Positions 7,618 through 14,956 of a stretch of DNA of 34,586 bases are shown here, piece after piece. The number at the start of each line of letters is the position of its first letter. Position 1 is the stretch's first letter. A program made the translations under genes and the position numbers. The notes below the pieces were generated by a model. That model was not told where the DNA came from, made no database searches, and saw nothing but the letters and a program-made list of their open reading frames with translations. Origin of the DNA: RECO01 sp050485385 (lineage in GTDB: Bacteria; Pseudomonadota; Alphaproteobacteria; Geminicoccales; Geminicoccaceae); the NCBI GenBank assembly GCA_050485385.1, contig JBJHBG010000048.1, positions 1-34,586 of the forward strand. Direction: 5' to 3'.

Positions 7618-9033
7618 TCAGCCGTCGGCGAACGGGCGGAGGCTCGGCCAATGCGGCTCGGCGGCAGCACCCAGGCCGGGGCAAGCGAGCGAGCCGAGGG
7701 CGATGTCGCCGCCGGCGATGCGGAGGCGCACGCGCCCGCCGGAGCGATGGTAGAGGTCGGGGTGCGCTCCTAGGAAGGCCAGCGCCTCCGCCTCCGGAGC
7801 ATCGCCGAAGCCGTCGACGTAGTGGTGCCCGTTGCGCTCGACATGGGTGCAGCCGACCAGCGTCGCGAGCGCCAAGTCCTCCTGCACCGCCAACCCCGCC
7901 TGGGTGGTCAGATCCTCGGCGGTGAGGAAGTAGCGGTCTTCGACTTCGTTCCACATGGCGACGCGCGCCCGGTTCAGGACGGAGCGGTAGAAGCCCTTGC
8001 ACGACTTGGACGACATGCCGGCATAGCCGAGGCGCCGGCCGACGACGAAGGTGCCCATGTCAGCGTCGCTCTCGTCGAGCGCCACGGGCTTGAGCGCTGC
8101 CAGGTCGTGCACGGTGGCCTCCAGCGCGCGGGCGCGGGCGATCGGCTGCTCGACGTACACCGTGGCATCCAGCAGGCGGCGGAGGCGGGGTCGGTCGGCC
8201 ATGGCGCGCAAGAGGGCGACGACCTCGCCCGCGGAGCCATATTGCTCGTTGCCGTCGATGGTGGCCCGAAAGCCCGGCGCTTCGGCCTCCAGGACCGCCG
8301 CGATGCGCTCCAGCCGGTCGAGGTCGGCTGCCCGGTCGCCCCCGACCTTGAGCTTGAACCAGCGCGGCCGATAAGTGCGGATGACGGCCTCCAGGCTCTC
8401 CGGCAGGCCGTCGTCCAGCCGCGCATCGGGGGCGATCTCCGCCTCGGTGAGCGCGTCGATCAGGCCCACCGTGTGGCGATAGGCGATGGTCGGCCGGGGC
8501 TGCAACCCGGCGAGGAGATCGTCGAGCGCGAAGCCCTCCAGATCGCGGGCCGTGCGGGCGTCGATGCCGGGGCGGTTCGCGGCGACGAGCCGGAAGATGG
8601 ATAACCCTTCGGCCTTACCCAGCGCATCCAGGATGGCCCGGTCGATCATCGCCCCGCCGAAGCTCGCGATTAGCCCGCCGAGCCCCCGCTCCAGGCAGCG
8701 TGCGTGCAGTTCGGGCTCGATGCGCGCATGCAGGCCGAAGGCGCTGTCCGCCTCGGCCGCGAGGTAGAGGTCGCGCGCGAGGCACAGCGCTTGGCGGAGC
8801 TGGGCCAGGTTGTCGTCGTTGGTCAGCGACGGGTCCTTGTCGAACCATTTGGGCACCAGCAGTTCCGCCGCTTGGCCCCAGGCTTCCCGGCCGTCGGCGA
8901 GGCGGAGGCGCAGGCGGACGAAGGCTTGCGGCGTCTCGGTGAGGGTGACGATGCCGAAGCGGAACGGCAGGCGCAGCCGCACCGGCCGTTCGAACAGGGC
9001 GATCTCGGTGACGCTGAGGCGGGGTGCATTCAT
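7618..9033 (-). CDS. Enolase-superfamily enzyme (mandelate racemase / muconate lactonizing type)
   Basis: A 471-residue protein. The N-terminal capping domain (residues 1-140) begins with the typical PFRFGIVTLTETPQAFVRL strand pattern. The barrel carries the usual catalytic KxK at K227-L-K229 and acidic metal ligands at D260 (ATIDGNEQY), E295 (VYVEQP) and D320/E321 (ALDESD), with a late Lys cluster near 343-346 (SSKSCKG). All three metal ligands are present, so it should be an active Mg-dependent enzyme that abstracts a proton alpha to a carboxylate, such as an acid-sugar dehydratase, racemase or cycloisomerase. The substrate cannot be read from sequence. At 471 residues it is longer than most family members, which run about 360-400. 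It overlaps the upstream isomerase gene by 4 bp and is last in the operon. Confidence 0.85.
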   Translation of the reverse strand: MNAPRLSVTEIALFERPVRLRLPFRFGIVTLTETPQAFVRLRLRLADGREAWGQAAELLVPKWFDKDPSLTNDDNLAQLRQALCLARDLYLAAEADSAFGLHARIEPELHARCLERGLGGLIASFGGAMIDRAILDALGKAEGLSIFRLVAANRPGIDARTARDLEGFALDDLLAGLQPRPTIAYRHTVGLIDALTEAEIAPDARLDDGLPESLEAVIRTYRPRWFKLKVGGDRAADLDRLERIAAVLEAEAPGFRATIDGNEQYGSAGEVVALLRAMADRPRLRRLLDATVYVEQPIARARALEATVHDLAALKPVALDESDADMGTFVVGRRLGYAGMSSKSCKGFYRSVLNRARVAMWNEVEDRYFLTAEDLTTQAGLAVQEDLALATLVGCTHVERNGHHYVDGFGDAPEAEALAFLGAHPDLYHRSGGRVRLRIAGGDIALGSLACPGLGAAAEPHWPSLRPFADG

Positions 9034-9857
9034 CGAATGGCTCCCAAAAGCGCCCGCATGTAGCCGGCGGCGCGGGCGGCGGCAGCGGGCCCGTCGGGCA
9101 CGTAGACGAACGGCTCGACGCCGATCGCACCTCGATAGCCGTGCCGCTTCAGGGCGGCGACTACAGGCCCGAGGTCCAACGCACCCTGGCCCGGCCCCTG
9201 GCGGTTCGGGTCGTTGACGTGGACGTGGCCGATCAACCCGGTCGGCAGCCAGCGGTCGAGCACCGCCGCCACGGGCTCCGCCTCCGCCACGGCCGCCGAA
9301 GCGCAGTCGAGCATGGTCGAGAGCGCCGGATGGTCGATGGCGCGGACGATCTCGGCCGCCTCTTCGACCGTGTTGACGAAGGCAGTCTGGTCGGGGCCGA
9401 GCGGCTCCAGGAGGTAGGTGACGCCGGCTCGGCCCGCGGCAGCGGCGGCCTGGGCGATGGCGGCGATGCCGCGCTCGCGCCCGCCCGCCTCGTCGTCCGG
9501 CTCGAGCCGGCGCTGGTCCGGTGAGCCGTGGACGAGATAGCTACCGCCGAGTTCCGCGCAGAGGCCGCACAGCCGCTCGATCACGTCGAGGGTACGGGCA
9601 CGGGTCGCGGGGTCGGCCGCCGTGATCGAGAGCCCGGGCGGTGCGCGCAGGACGAAATGCAGCCCGGTGAGGGCGAGGCCGTGGTCCCGCGCGACGGTCA
9701 CCAGCTCCCGCCGCTCTCCTGCCGGCAACAGGTGCGGCTCGGCGGCGAGGGTAAATGGCGCCAGCTCCAGCCCGTCATAGCCGACCGCAGCGGCGAAGGC
9801 GCACTGGGCCTCGAAGTCGAGGCTCGCCACCACCTCGTTGCAGAGCGCGAGCCTCAA
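9030..9857 (-). CDS. Sugar-phosphate isomerase/epimerase-family TIM barrel (xylose-isomerase-like)
   Basis: About 275 residues. The start is best placed at TTG 9857, overlapping the tctA stop (TTGA); the much longer open frame upstream is a shadow of tctA. Metal-ligand motifs of the AP_endonuc_2 / hydroxypyruvate-isomerase family are visible in order: a Glu in LLEPLGPDQT, an Asp in STMLDCAS, His residues in GHVHVNDPNR and a Glu in IGVEPF. Relatives isomerise or epimerise ketoses, keto-acids or inosose-type intermediates using a divalent metal. The overlaps at both ends (tctA and the enolase-superfamily gene) show translational coupling to the transporter, so the substrate is probably what TctABC imports or its first product. 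Confidence 0.8.
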   Translation of the reverse strand: MRLALCNEVVASLDFEAQCAFAAAVGYDGLELAPFTLAAEPHLLPAGERRELVTVARDHGLALTGLHFVLRAPPGLSITAADPATRARTLDVIERLCGLCAELGGSYLVHGSPDQRRLEPDDEAGGRERGIAAIAQAAAAAGRAGVTYLLEPLGPDQTAFVNTVEEAAEIVRAIDHPALSTMLDCASAAVAEAEPVAAVLDRWLPTGLIGHVHVNDPNRQGPGQGALDLGPVVAALKRHGYRGAIGVEPFVYVPDGPAAAARAAGYMRALLGAIR

Positions 9858-11365
9858 GGCCTGGCCCTCACCGGCGCCTGGCGCTGGAACAGGCGGCGCA
9901 CGGGCGGCAGGGCGCAGAGCACGACGAGCAGGGTGGTGACCCAGATGACGGCGCTGATCGGGCGCATGAAGAAGGGCGTCGGGTCGCCGTCGGCGAGGAC
10001 GAGGGCGCGGCGGAGGTTGCGGTCGACGATCTCGCCGAGGATGATGCCGAGCACCAAAGGCGCCATCGGATAGCGCATCTCGCGCAGGACGAAGCCGAGA
10101 ATGCCGAAGGCGACCATGACGTAGACGTCGAACAGGCGCTGGGTGATGGCGTAGGGGCCGATCACGCAGAGCACGAAGACGATCGGCATGAGGCGCGTGC
10201 GCGGCACCTGGAGGATCAAGAGCAGCGGGCGGGTGAGCAAGAGCCCGAGCACGCCCATGGCGACCGTCGCCATGACCACCATCCAGACGACCTGGAAGAC
10301 GAAGTCCGGGCTCTCGATCATGATCAAGGGGCCCGGGCGGATGCCGTGGATCATCATGGCGGCGAGCAGCACGGCGGCGGGGGCGGAGCCGGGGATGGCG
10401 AGCGTCAGGGCCGGGATCAAGGCGCCGGGGATGGCGGCGTTGTTGCCGGTCTCGGCGGCGATCAGGCCCTCGGTCGAGCCCTTGCCGAACTGGTCGGCCT
10501 CCTTGCTGGTGCGCCGCGCGGCGGCATAGGAGGTCCAGGCGCCGATGTCCTCGCCGACGCCCGGGATGATGCCGACACCGGTGCCGATCACCCCCGACCG
10601 GCCGATCGTCATGCGGTAGCGCCAAAGGTCCTTCAACCGCGGCACCACCCGCTGCACCGTGCGGGTCGCCAGTTCGGGTGCGCGGTTCTTCATCACGGTC
10701 AGGATCTCGGCGAAGCCGAAGGCACCGACCAGCGCCGGGATCAGCCCGATGCCGCCCGTCAGATCCGCCGTGCCGAAGCTGAAGCGGGCATAGGCGTGGA
10801 TGCCCTCCTGGCCGATCATGGCGACGAGCAGGCCCAAGAAGCCCGCGATCCAGCCCTTGATGGGGTCGTTGAACGAGGTCATCTGGCCGGCGATGACGAT
10901 GCCGAAGATCGAGAGCCAGAAATACTCGTAGGAGCCGAAGCTGAGCGCGAATTCGGCGAGTGCGGGGGCGACGGCAGCGAGGAATACGACGCCGATCAGC
11001 GTGCCCAGGACCGATGCCGTGGTGGCGATGCCCATGGCCTCGCCGGCGCGGCCGCTCTGGGCCAGGGGATAGCCGTCGAGCGTGGTCGCGGCGTTGGCGG
11101 GCGTGCCGGGGATGTTCAACAGGATCGCCGAGCGCGAGCCGCCGTAGATCGAGCCGACGTAGATCGAGATGAGGATCAAGATCGCCTGCTCGGCGGCCAG
11201 CTTGTAGGTGAGCGTGGTCAACAGCGCCACGGCCATGGTGGCGGTGAGCCCCGGCAGGGACCCGATCAAGATGCCGGCAAGCGTGGCCCAGAGCACGTTG
11301 AAGATCGACATCGCGTTGGCAAAGGCGCCGAACGCCTGGAACAGATGAACGAGCCCGTCGAGCAT
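9854..11365 (-). CDS. tctA: Tripartite tricarboxylate transporter large permease TctA
   Basis: A 503-residue, very hydrophobic protein matching the TctA family. It has the N-terminal LAGILIGSLPGLTATMAVALL loop, the PGTPANAATTLDGYPLA motif with Arg/Gly following, and a second GVGIIPGVGEDIGAW motif typical of the duplicated half. It forms the large membrane subunit that, with TctB and the periplasmic TctC, imports carboxylates using an ion gradient. The family's substrates include citrate, tartrate, aromatic acids and many unknown carboxylates. The ATG at 11365 lies 15 bp after the tctB stop; the TGA overlaps the start of the isomerase. Confidence 0.93.
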   Translation of the reverse strand: MLDGLVHLFQAFGAFANAMSIFNVLWATLAGILIGSLPGLTATMAVALLTTLTYKLAAEQAILILISIYVGSIYGGSRSAILLNIPGTPANAATTLDGYPLAQSGRAGEAMGIATTASVLGTLIGVVFLAAVAPALAEFALSFGSYEYFWLSIFGIVIAGQMTSFNDPIKGWIAGFLGLLVAMIGQEGIHAYARFSFGTADLTGGIGLIPALVGAFGFAEILTVMKNRAPELATRTVQRVVPRLKDLWRYRMTIGRSGVIGTGVGIIPGVGEDIGAWTSYAAARRTSKEADQFGKGSTEGLIAAETGNNAAIPGALIPALTLAIPGSAPAAVLLAAMMIHGIRPGPLIMIESPDFVFQVVWMVVMATVAMGVLGLLLTRPLLLILQVPRTRLMPIVFVLCVIGPYAITQRLFDVYVMVAFGILGFVLREMRYPMAPLVLGIILGEIVDRNLRRALVLADGDPTPFFMRPISAVIWVTTLLVVLCALPPVRRLFQRQAPVRARP

Positions 11366-11380
11366 GATCGGCCGGTGTCC

Positions 11381-11893
11381 CTAGGGTAGCCGCACGAGGA
11401 AGAGACGCTCGAACAGGAGCGTGATCGCGAGCGCCGCCCCGATGGCGACCAGCAGGGCAGCGCCGAGCTTGCCGGCGCGCCGTCGCCAACCGTCGCCCGG
11501 CCGCCACTCGAAGATGACGATGAAGGCGAAGACGAACACCCCCGTCGCCAGCCAGAACGGCAGCGCGCCGACCATCCAGATGGCGTAGACGAGGCAGAGG
11601 CCGAGGCAACCAGCGAGGCGGAGCAGCGCGGCGCCGCGGTCGGCATCGGCTTCGCCGGTCGCCGTCGGTGGGCGCAGGCCCGGATCGAGGGCCGAACGCA
11701 GCGCGAGGACCGCACCGAGCACGGCGAGCACGACGCCGACCAGACCGGGGACCAGTCCCGGCACCGTCCACGGGTTGATGCGCCTGAGCTCGAAGCGCGG
11801 CATGGCCAGCGATTCGGCGATCACCGCGAGGCCGAGGGCGACGAGAACGACGCCGGTGACGAGGTCGGCGCGGACGAGGGTGCGTTCGTTCAT
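11381..11893 (-). CDS. tctB: Tripartite tricarboxylate transporter small permease TctB
   Basis: A 170-residue protein with four predicted membrane helices (LVTGVVLVALGLAVIAESLA, VPGLVPGLVGVVLAVLGAVL, LPFWLATGVFVFAFIVIFEW, LGAALLVAIGAALAITLLFE). This is the usual plan of the poorly conserved TctB subunit. It lies between tctC and tctA, the standard C-B-A order, in the same direction. Confidence 0.9.
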   Translation of the reverse strand: MNERTLVRADLVTGVVLVALGLAVIAESLAMPRFELRRINPWTVPGLVPGLVGVVLAVLGAVLALRSALDPGLRPPTATGEADADRGAALLRLAGCLGLCLVYAIWMVGALPFWLATGVFVFAFIVIFEWRPGDGWRRRAGKLGAALLVAIGAALAITLLFERLFLVRLP

Positions 11894-11951
11894 GGCGAGG
11901 ACCGCCGGCCCCGGCAGCGGGTGCGCGGGGCCGGCCGTGCCGAACTGTCGC

Positions 11952-12953
11952 TCAACGCGGCGGGATACCGACCGTGGCGGGGTCCACCGCCGCCTCGTTG
12001 CGCTCCCAAAGCCCCCAGGCGAAGTCCTTGACCGCCGGCATGATCGCGTCCCTGGCCTCCTGGCCGTAGAGCACCGCCTTGATCGCGCCCTGCCGGTTGG
12101 CGTAGGTCGACACCGCCTCCGAATTGGCGATCACCTCGGCCCAGATGCGGTCCATCGTGGCAACCACCTCGTCCGGCACGCCGACGGGGATGAAGATGCC
12201 GAAATAGTTGTCGCTCACCGGATAGTCGGGGAGGAAGTCGGTGATCGGCGGCACCTCGCCATAGCCTTCGAGGTCGAGCGGCACCGAGCTGATGACGGCG
12301 AGCGGGCGCAGGCGTCCGGCGCGCACCATCTCCGCCTGCTCGGAAGCGAGCTGCGTGGTGGCCACGGTCTCGCCGCCGGCGGTGGCGATCACCGCGGGAT
12401 TGCCGCCGTCGTAGGTGACGCTTCGCGCCTCGACGCCGGCCGACGTGGAGAACGAGCCGAGCGCCGCGCCGCCGGACGAGTTGATGCCGGCATTGGCGAC
12501 GGTGATGCCACCGGGATCGGCCTGCATCGCCTCGATCAGCTCGTCGAGCGTCTGGTAGGGCTGGTTGGCGTTGACGCTGATCATCGCCGCATTGATGACG
12601 CCCAGATAGTAGTGCCAGTCGTCGACGGCGGTATCCAACGAACCGGTGACCGCGTAGGTGCCGACGTCCTTGGCCGCGCCGGACGCCCAGGTATAGCCGT
12701 CGCGGGGCGCCTCCAGCACCGAGCGGGTGCCGATCGAGCCCGACGCCCCCGGCTGGTTGACGATCACCAGCGTGGTGCCGAGTTCGTCCTCGAGCTGGGT
12801 CGCCAAGAGGCGCACGATCTGGTCGGTCGAGCCGCCGGCGCCCCACGGCACGATGACCGTGATGGGCCGGTCCGGCTGCCAGTCCGCGTGGGCCTGAAAC
12901 GGACCGGCGATCAGCGCGGCGCCGGCCGCAGCTGCGAGCAAGTGACGAAACAT
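11952..12953 (-). CDS. tctC: Periplasmic solute-binding protein, TctC/Bug family
   Basis: A 333-residue protein with a Sec signal peptide (LLAAAAGAALIAGPFQAHA). It opens with the family signature DWQPDRPITVIVPWGAGGSTD, where the PWxxGGxxD loop contacts the ligand carboxylate. A second typical motif is VNQPGASGSIGTRSV. Bug proteins bind organic acids with high affinity and deliver them to TctAB. The gene is 58 bp upstream of tctB in the same operon. The ligand is unknown; the neighbouring enzymes suggest a hydroxylated or unsaturated carboxylate. Confidence 0.92.
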   Translation of the reverse strand: MFRHLLAAAAGAALIAGPFQAHADWQPDRPITVIVPWGAGGSTDQIVRLLATQLEDELGTTLVIVNQPGASGSIGTRSVLEAPRDGYTWASGAAKDVGTYAVTGSLDTAVDDWHYYLGVINAAMISVNANQPYQTLDELIEAMQADPGGITVANAGINSSGGAALGSFSTSAGVEARSVTYDGGNPAVIATAGGETVATTQLASEQAEMVRAGRLRPLAVISSVPLDLEGYGEVPPITDFLPDYPVSDNYFGIFIPVGVPDEVVATMDRIWAEVIANSEAVSTYANRQGAIKAVLYGQEARDAIMPAVKDFAWGLWERNEAAVDPATVGIPPR

Positions 12954-13025
12954 CCTAGCCTCCCTCGGCTGTTGCCGGCCGCCGATGTCCTATTGCACCG
13001 GTCGGTCCGGGATGCGGCACCCGCG

Positions 13026-14192
13026 TCAATCCACGCCGTGCACCGCCAAAATCCCCTTCATGCGCTCGGCCGCCCGGTCCGCGTCGTGCAACACGCGAGC
13101 CCGGTCGGCGCGCCGGAAAAGCTCGGCCAGATGGACCAGCGAGCGCGCGCTCTGCTGGCCCCCGACCATGACGAAATGGTCCTGCAACCCGTTCAGATAG
13201 GCGAGGAAGACGACGCCGGTCTTGTAGAACCGGGTCGGCGCCTGGAAGACGTGGCGCGAGAGGGGCACGGTCGGCGCCAGCAGCGCGCGGAACGCCTCGG
13301 TACGCCCGGCGCCCAGTTCGGCCAGCGCTGCCGAGGCGGCGGGGGCGATGGCATCGAAGATCCCGAGCAGCGCATCCGAATGGCCGTGCGCGTCGCCCTC
13401 GATCAGCTCCGCATAGTCGAAGTCATCGCCGGTATACATGCGCACACCCTGGGGCAAGCGCCGGCGCATCGCGATCTCGCGCTCCTTGGACAACAGCGAG
13501 ATCTTGATGCCGTCGATCCGCGCCGCGTGGGCCTGAAGCACGTCCAGGCACACGTCCATGGCGGCACCGTGGTCGGCGCGACCCCAATAGCCGGCCAAAG
13601 CCGGATCGAACATCTCGCCCAGCCAATGGATGACGACGGGTTGGCTGACGCCCGAGAGCACCCGGTCGTAGACGCGCACGTAGTCGTCGGGACCCGTGGC
13701 GGCGCGGGCCAGCGCGCGGCTGGCCATCAGGATGATCCGTCCACCGGCACCCTCGACGGCCGCGATCTGCTCCTCGTAGGCGCGGATCACGTCGTCGACC
13801 GTGACCTCGGGCGACGGCTCCAGATGATCGGTACCGGCACCGCAGGCGAGCAGGGCTTCTGAGCGCGTGCGCGCCTCGGCCACGCTGCGGCGGACGAGGT
13901 CCAACGCCTCGGGCCAGCCGAGGCCCATGCCGCGCTGGGCGGTGTCCATCGCCTCGGCGACGCCGAGCCCGAGGTCCCAAAGATAGTGCCTGAAGGCGAG
14001 CGTCCGCTCCCAGTCGATCGCCGGCTCGAGCCACGGGTCGTGATCGGCCAGGGGATCGGCGACGACGTGGGCGGCGGCGAAGGCGATGCGGGAAAAGTCG
14101 GCGGCACGCCGCCGTTCGTAGCGGATCGGCTCGCCCGTGGTCGTGTAGTCCTCGATGCGGCCGTCGGCGGTGGGAAGGCGGAGACGGGCCAT
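13026..14192 (-). CDS. DUF993 protein, dihydrodipicolinate-synthase-like TIM barrel
   Basis: 388 residues from ATG 14192, which overlaps the cupin stop by one base (TGATG); a GTG at 14204 would add four residues. The motifs match what I know of the DUF993 group, a distant branch of the DHDPS/N-acetylneuraminate-lyase aldolases: IDGIKISLLSKEREIAMRRR contains the conserved Lys (KIS) at the Schiff-base position, with GVRMYTGDDFDYAELI after it. If active it would make or break a carbon-carbon bond with a keto-acid. No substrate is established. Its partners here (TctABC, TIM-barrel isomerase, enolase-superfamily enzyme) fit carboxylate or polyol-acid catabolism. Confidence 0.75.
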   Translation of the reverse strand: MARLRLPTADGRIEDYTTTGEPIRYERRRAADFSRIAFAAAHVVADPLADHDPWLEPAIDWERTLAFRHYLWDLGLGVAEAMDTAQRGMGLGWPEALDLVRRSVAEARTRSEALLACGAGTDHLEPSPEVTVDDVIRAYEEQIAAVEGAGGRIILMASRALARAATGPDDYVRVYDRVLSGVSQPVVIHWLGEMFDPALAGYWGRADHGAAMDVCLDVLQAHAARIDGIKISLLSKEREIAMRRRLPQGVRMYTGDDFDYAELIEGDAHGHSDALLGIFDAIAPAASAALAELGAGRTEAFRALLAPTVPLSRHVFQAPTRFYKTGVVFLAYLNGLQDHFVMVGGQQSARSLVHLAELFRRADRARVLHDADRAAERMKGILAVHGVD

Positions 14193-14542
14193 CAGTCGAA
14201 CCACTCGTCGGTAGGGTCGAAGGCGGGAATGGGCACGATCAGGACGCGCAGCCGGCCGACCGCCCGATGCCGGCAGCCGGGCTCGATCATGACCGTGGTC
14301 AGCGGGCGCACCGGCACCGATGCGCCGTCGAGCTCCAAGTGACCTTCACCCTCGAGCACGACGTAGATCTCGGTCATGCGGCGATGGTAGTGGGTCTGCG
14401 CCTCGGCCGAAATATCGGTCAGGTGGACCGTGGCAACGGTGTTGTCCGCCGCGGCGAAGGCGCGACGCGCCACGCCACAAGGACAATCGACGCCGGGAGT
14501 CTCGTCGAGTTGCGCCACCCGAAAGCGCGGTGCCGGCGTCAT
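14192..14542 (-). CDS. Small cupin-domain protein
   Basis: A 116-residue single-domain cupin. Motif 1 is recognisable in the HYHRRMTEIYVVLEGEGHLELDG region (HxHxxxxExYxVLEG) and motif 2 in PGCRHRAVGR. The two His, the Glu and the later His could bind a divalent metal. The ATG at 14542 fits normal cupin length. The frame stays open to a GTG at 14689, but those 49 extra residues are low in recognisable content and no good ribosome binding site is seen at either start. If 14542 is right the mRNA leader is about 210 nt. As first gene of the arm it may be an isomerase, dioxygenase-like enzyme or sensor for the imported acid. Confidence 0.75.
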   Translation of the reverse strand: MTPAPRFRVAQLDETPGVDCPCGVARRAFAAADNTVATVHLTDISAEAQTHYHRRMTEIYVVLEGEGHLELDGASVPVRPLTTVMIEPGCRHRAVGRLRVLIVPIPAFDPTDEWFD

Positions 14543-14744
14543 CGCCGCGGCCCGCTGGTGTGTCGGTACCGCGTAGGATGGCGGCTCGTCGCGACGGGCC
14601 GGACGAGGCGCCGCCAACCCAGCGCCACGCCATGCAAGCCGATGCTCAGGCGCCGTCGCGCCATGTCCGAGGCCCTCCCACAGCGCCACCCGGCGCCCAC
14701 CTCTGGTTCACCTTGGTCCGAACCGTCCCGGCAGCGCCGACAAG

Positions 14745-14758
14745 TAACCAGACAGTGA
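14745..14758. promoter_or_regulatory. Operator-like site 1 (TAAC-CAGACA-GTGA)
   Basis: TAACCAGACAGTGA shares the 10-mer ACCAGACAGT with the site at 14884-14897 and has inverted TNAC/GTNA half-sites. It covers the expected transcription start of the minus-strand promoter, a repressor position. The size and symmetry suit a TetR- or GntR-type dimer; no regulator gene is in the window. Confidence 0.5.
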
Positions 14759-14759
14759 G

Positions 14760-14789
14760 ATAATGGTGGCAGGTCGCGGGCGCGGTCAA
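14760..14789 (-). promoter_or_regulatory. Predicted sigma-70 promoter of the cupin-DUF993-tctCBA operon
   Basis: Read on the minus strand: -35 TTGACC (14789-14784), 18-nt spacer, -10 CATTAT (14765-14760). An operator-like element begins one base downstream. It is the only good match in the 414-bp divergent region 14543-14956 for this direction. Besides these promoters and the two repeats I saw no gene there; the rest is GC-rich leader. Confidence 0.5.
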
Positions 14790-14855
14790 GGCTCGCGCGG
14801 GGCGGCCGCCGGCGCCCGATGCGGGCTCTGACCGGCGGCTGCCGGCGAGGTCCGA

Positions 14856-14883
14856 TTGACGCTCGGCATCGGCGCCTTATAAC
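14856..14883 (+). promoter_or_regulatory. Predicted sigma-70 promoter of the CoA-transferase operon
   Basis: -35 TTGACG (14856-14861), 16-nt spacer, -10 TATAAC (14878-14883). The start codon at 14957 is about 70 bp downstream, with an AGGGAGGTGAG ribosome binding site at 14944-14954. The operator-like site 2 starts at the next base. Confidence 0.6.
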
Positions 14884-14897
14884 TCACCAGACAGTTA
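14884..14897. promoter_or_regulatory. Operator-like site 2 (TCAC-CAGACA-GTTA)
   Basis: TCACCAGACAGTTA is the second copy of the site at 14745-14758. It directly follows the -10 box and covers the expected +1 of the plus-strand promoter. Finding two copies, each at the same place relative to its own promoter, makes chance unlikely. Confidence 0.55.
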
Positions 14898-14956
14898 ATC
14901 AAGACGGTTCCAGCGGCGATGGCTCCGACGGGCGACCGCGTGACAGGGAGGTGAGC

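Noticed and set aside
9858..11771. N-terminal two thirds of a 913-aa minus-strand frame ahead of the TIM-barrel isomerase
   Set aside because: It is an out-of-frame reading of tctA and tctB; only the part after TTG 9857 has isomerase motifs, and that start overlaps the tctA stop as in the other gene pairs here.
9755..13862. Long plus-strand frames (544 and 695 aa) across the isomerase, tctA, tctB, tctC and DUF993 genes
   Set aside because: Their composition is Asp/His/Gly/Arg-rich low-complexity and they lie opposite clear transporter and enzyme genes with intact motifs.
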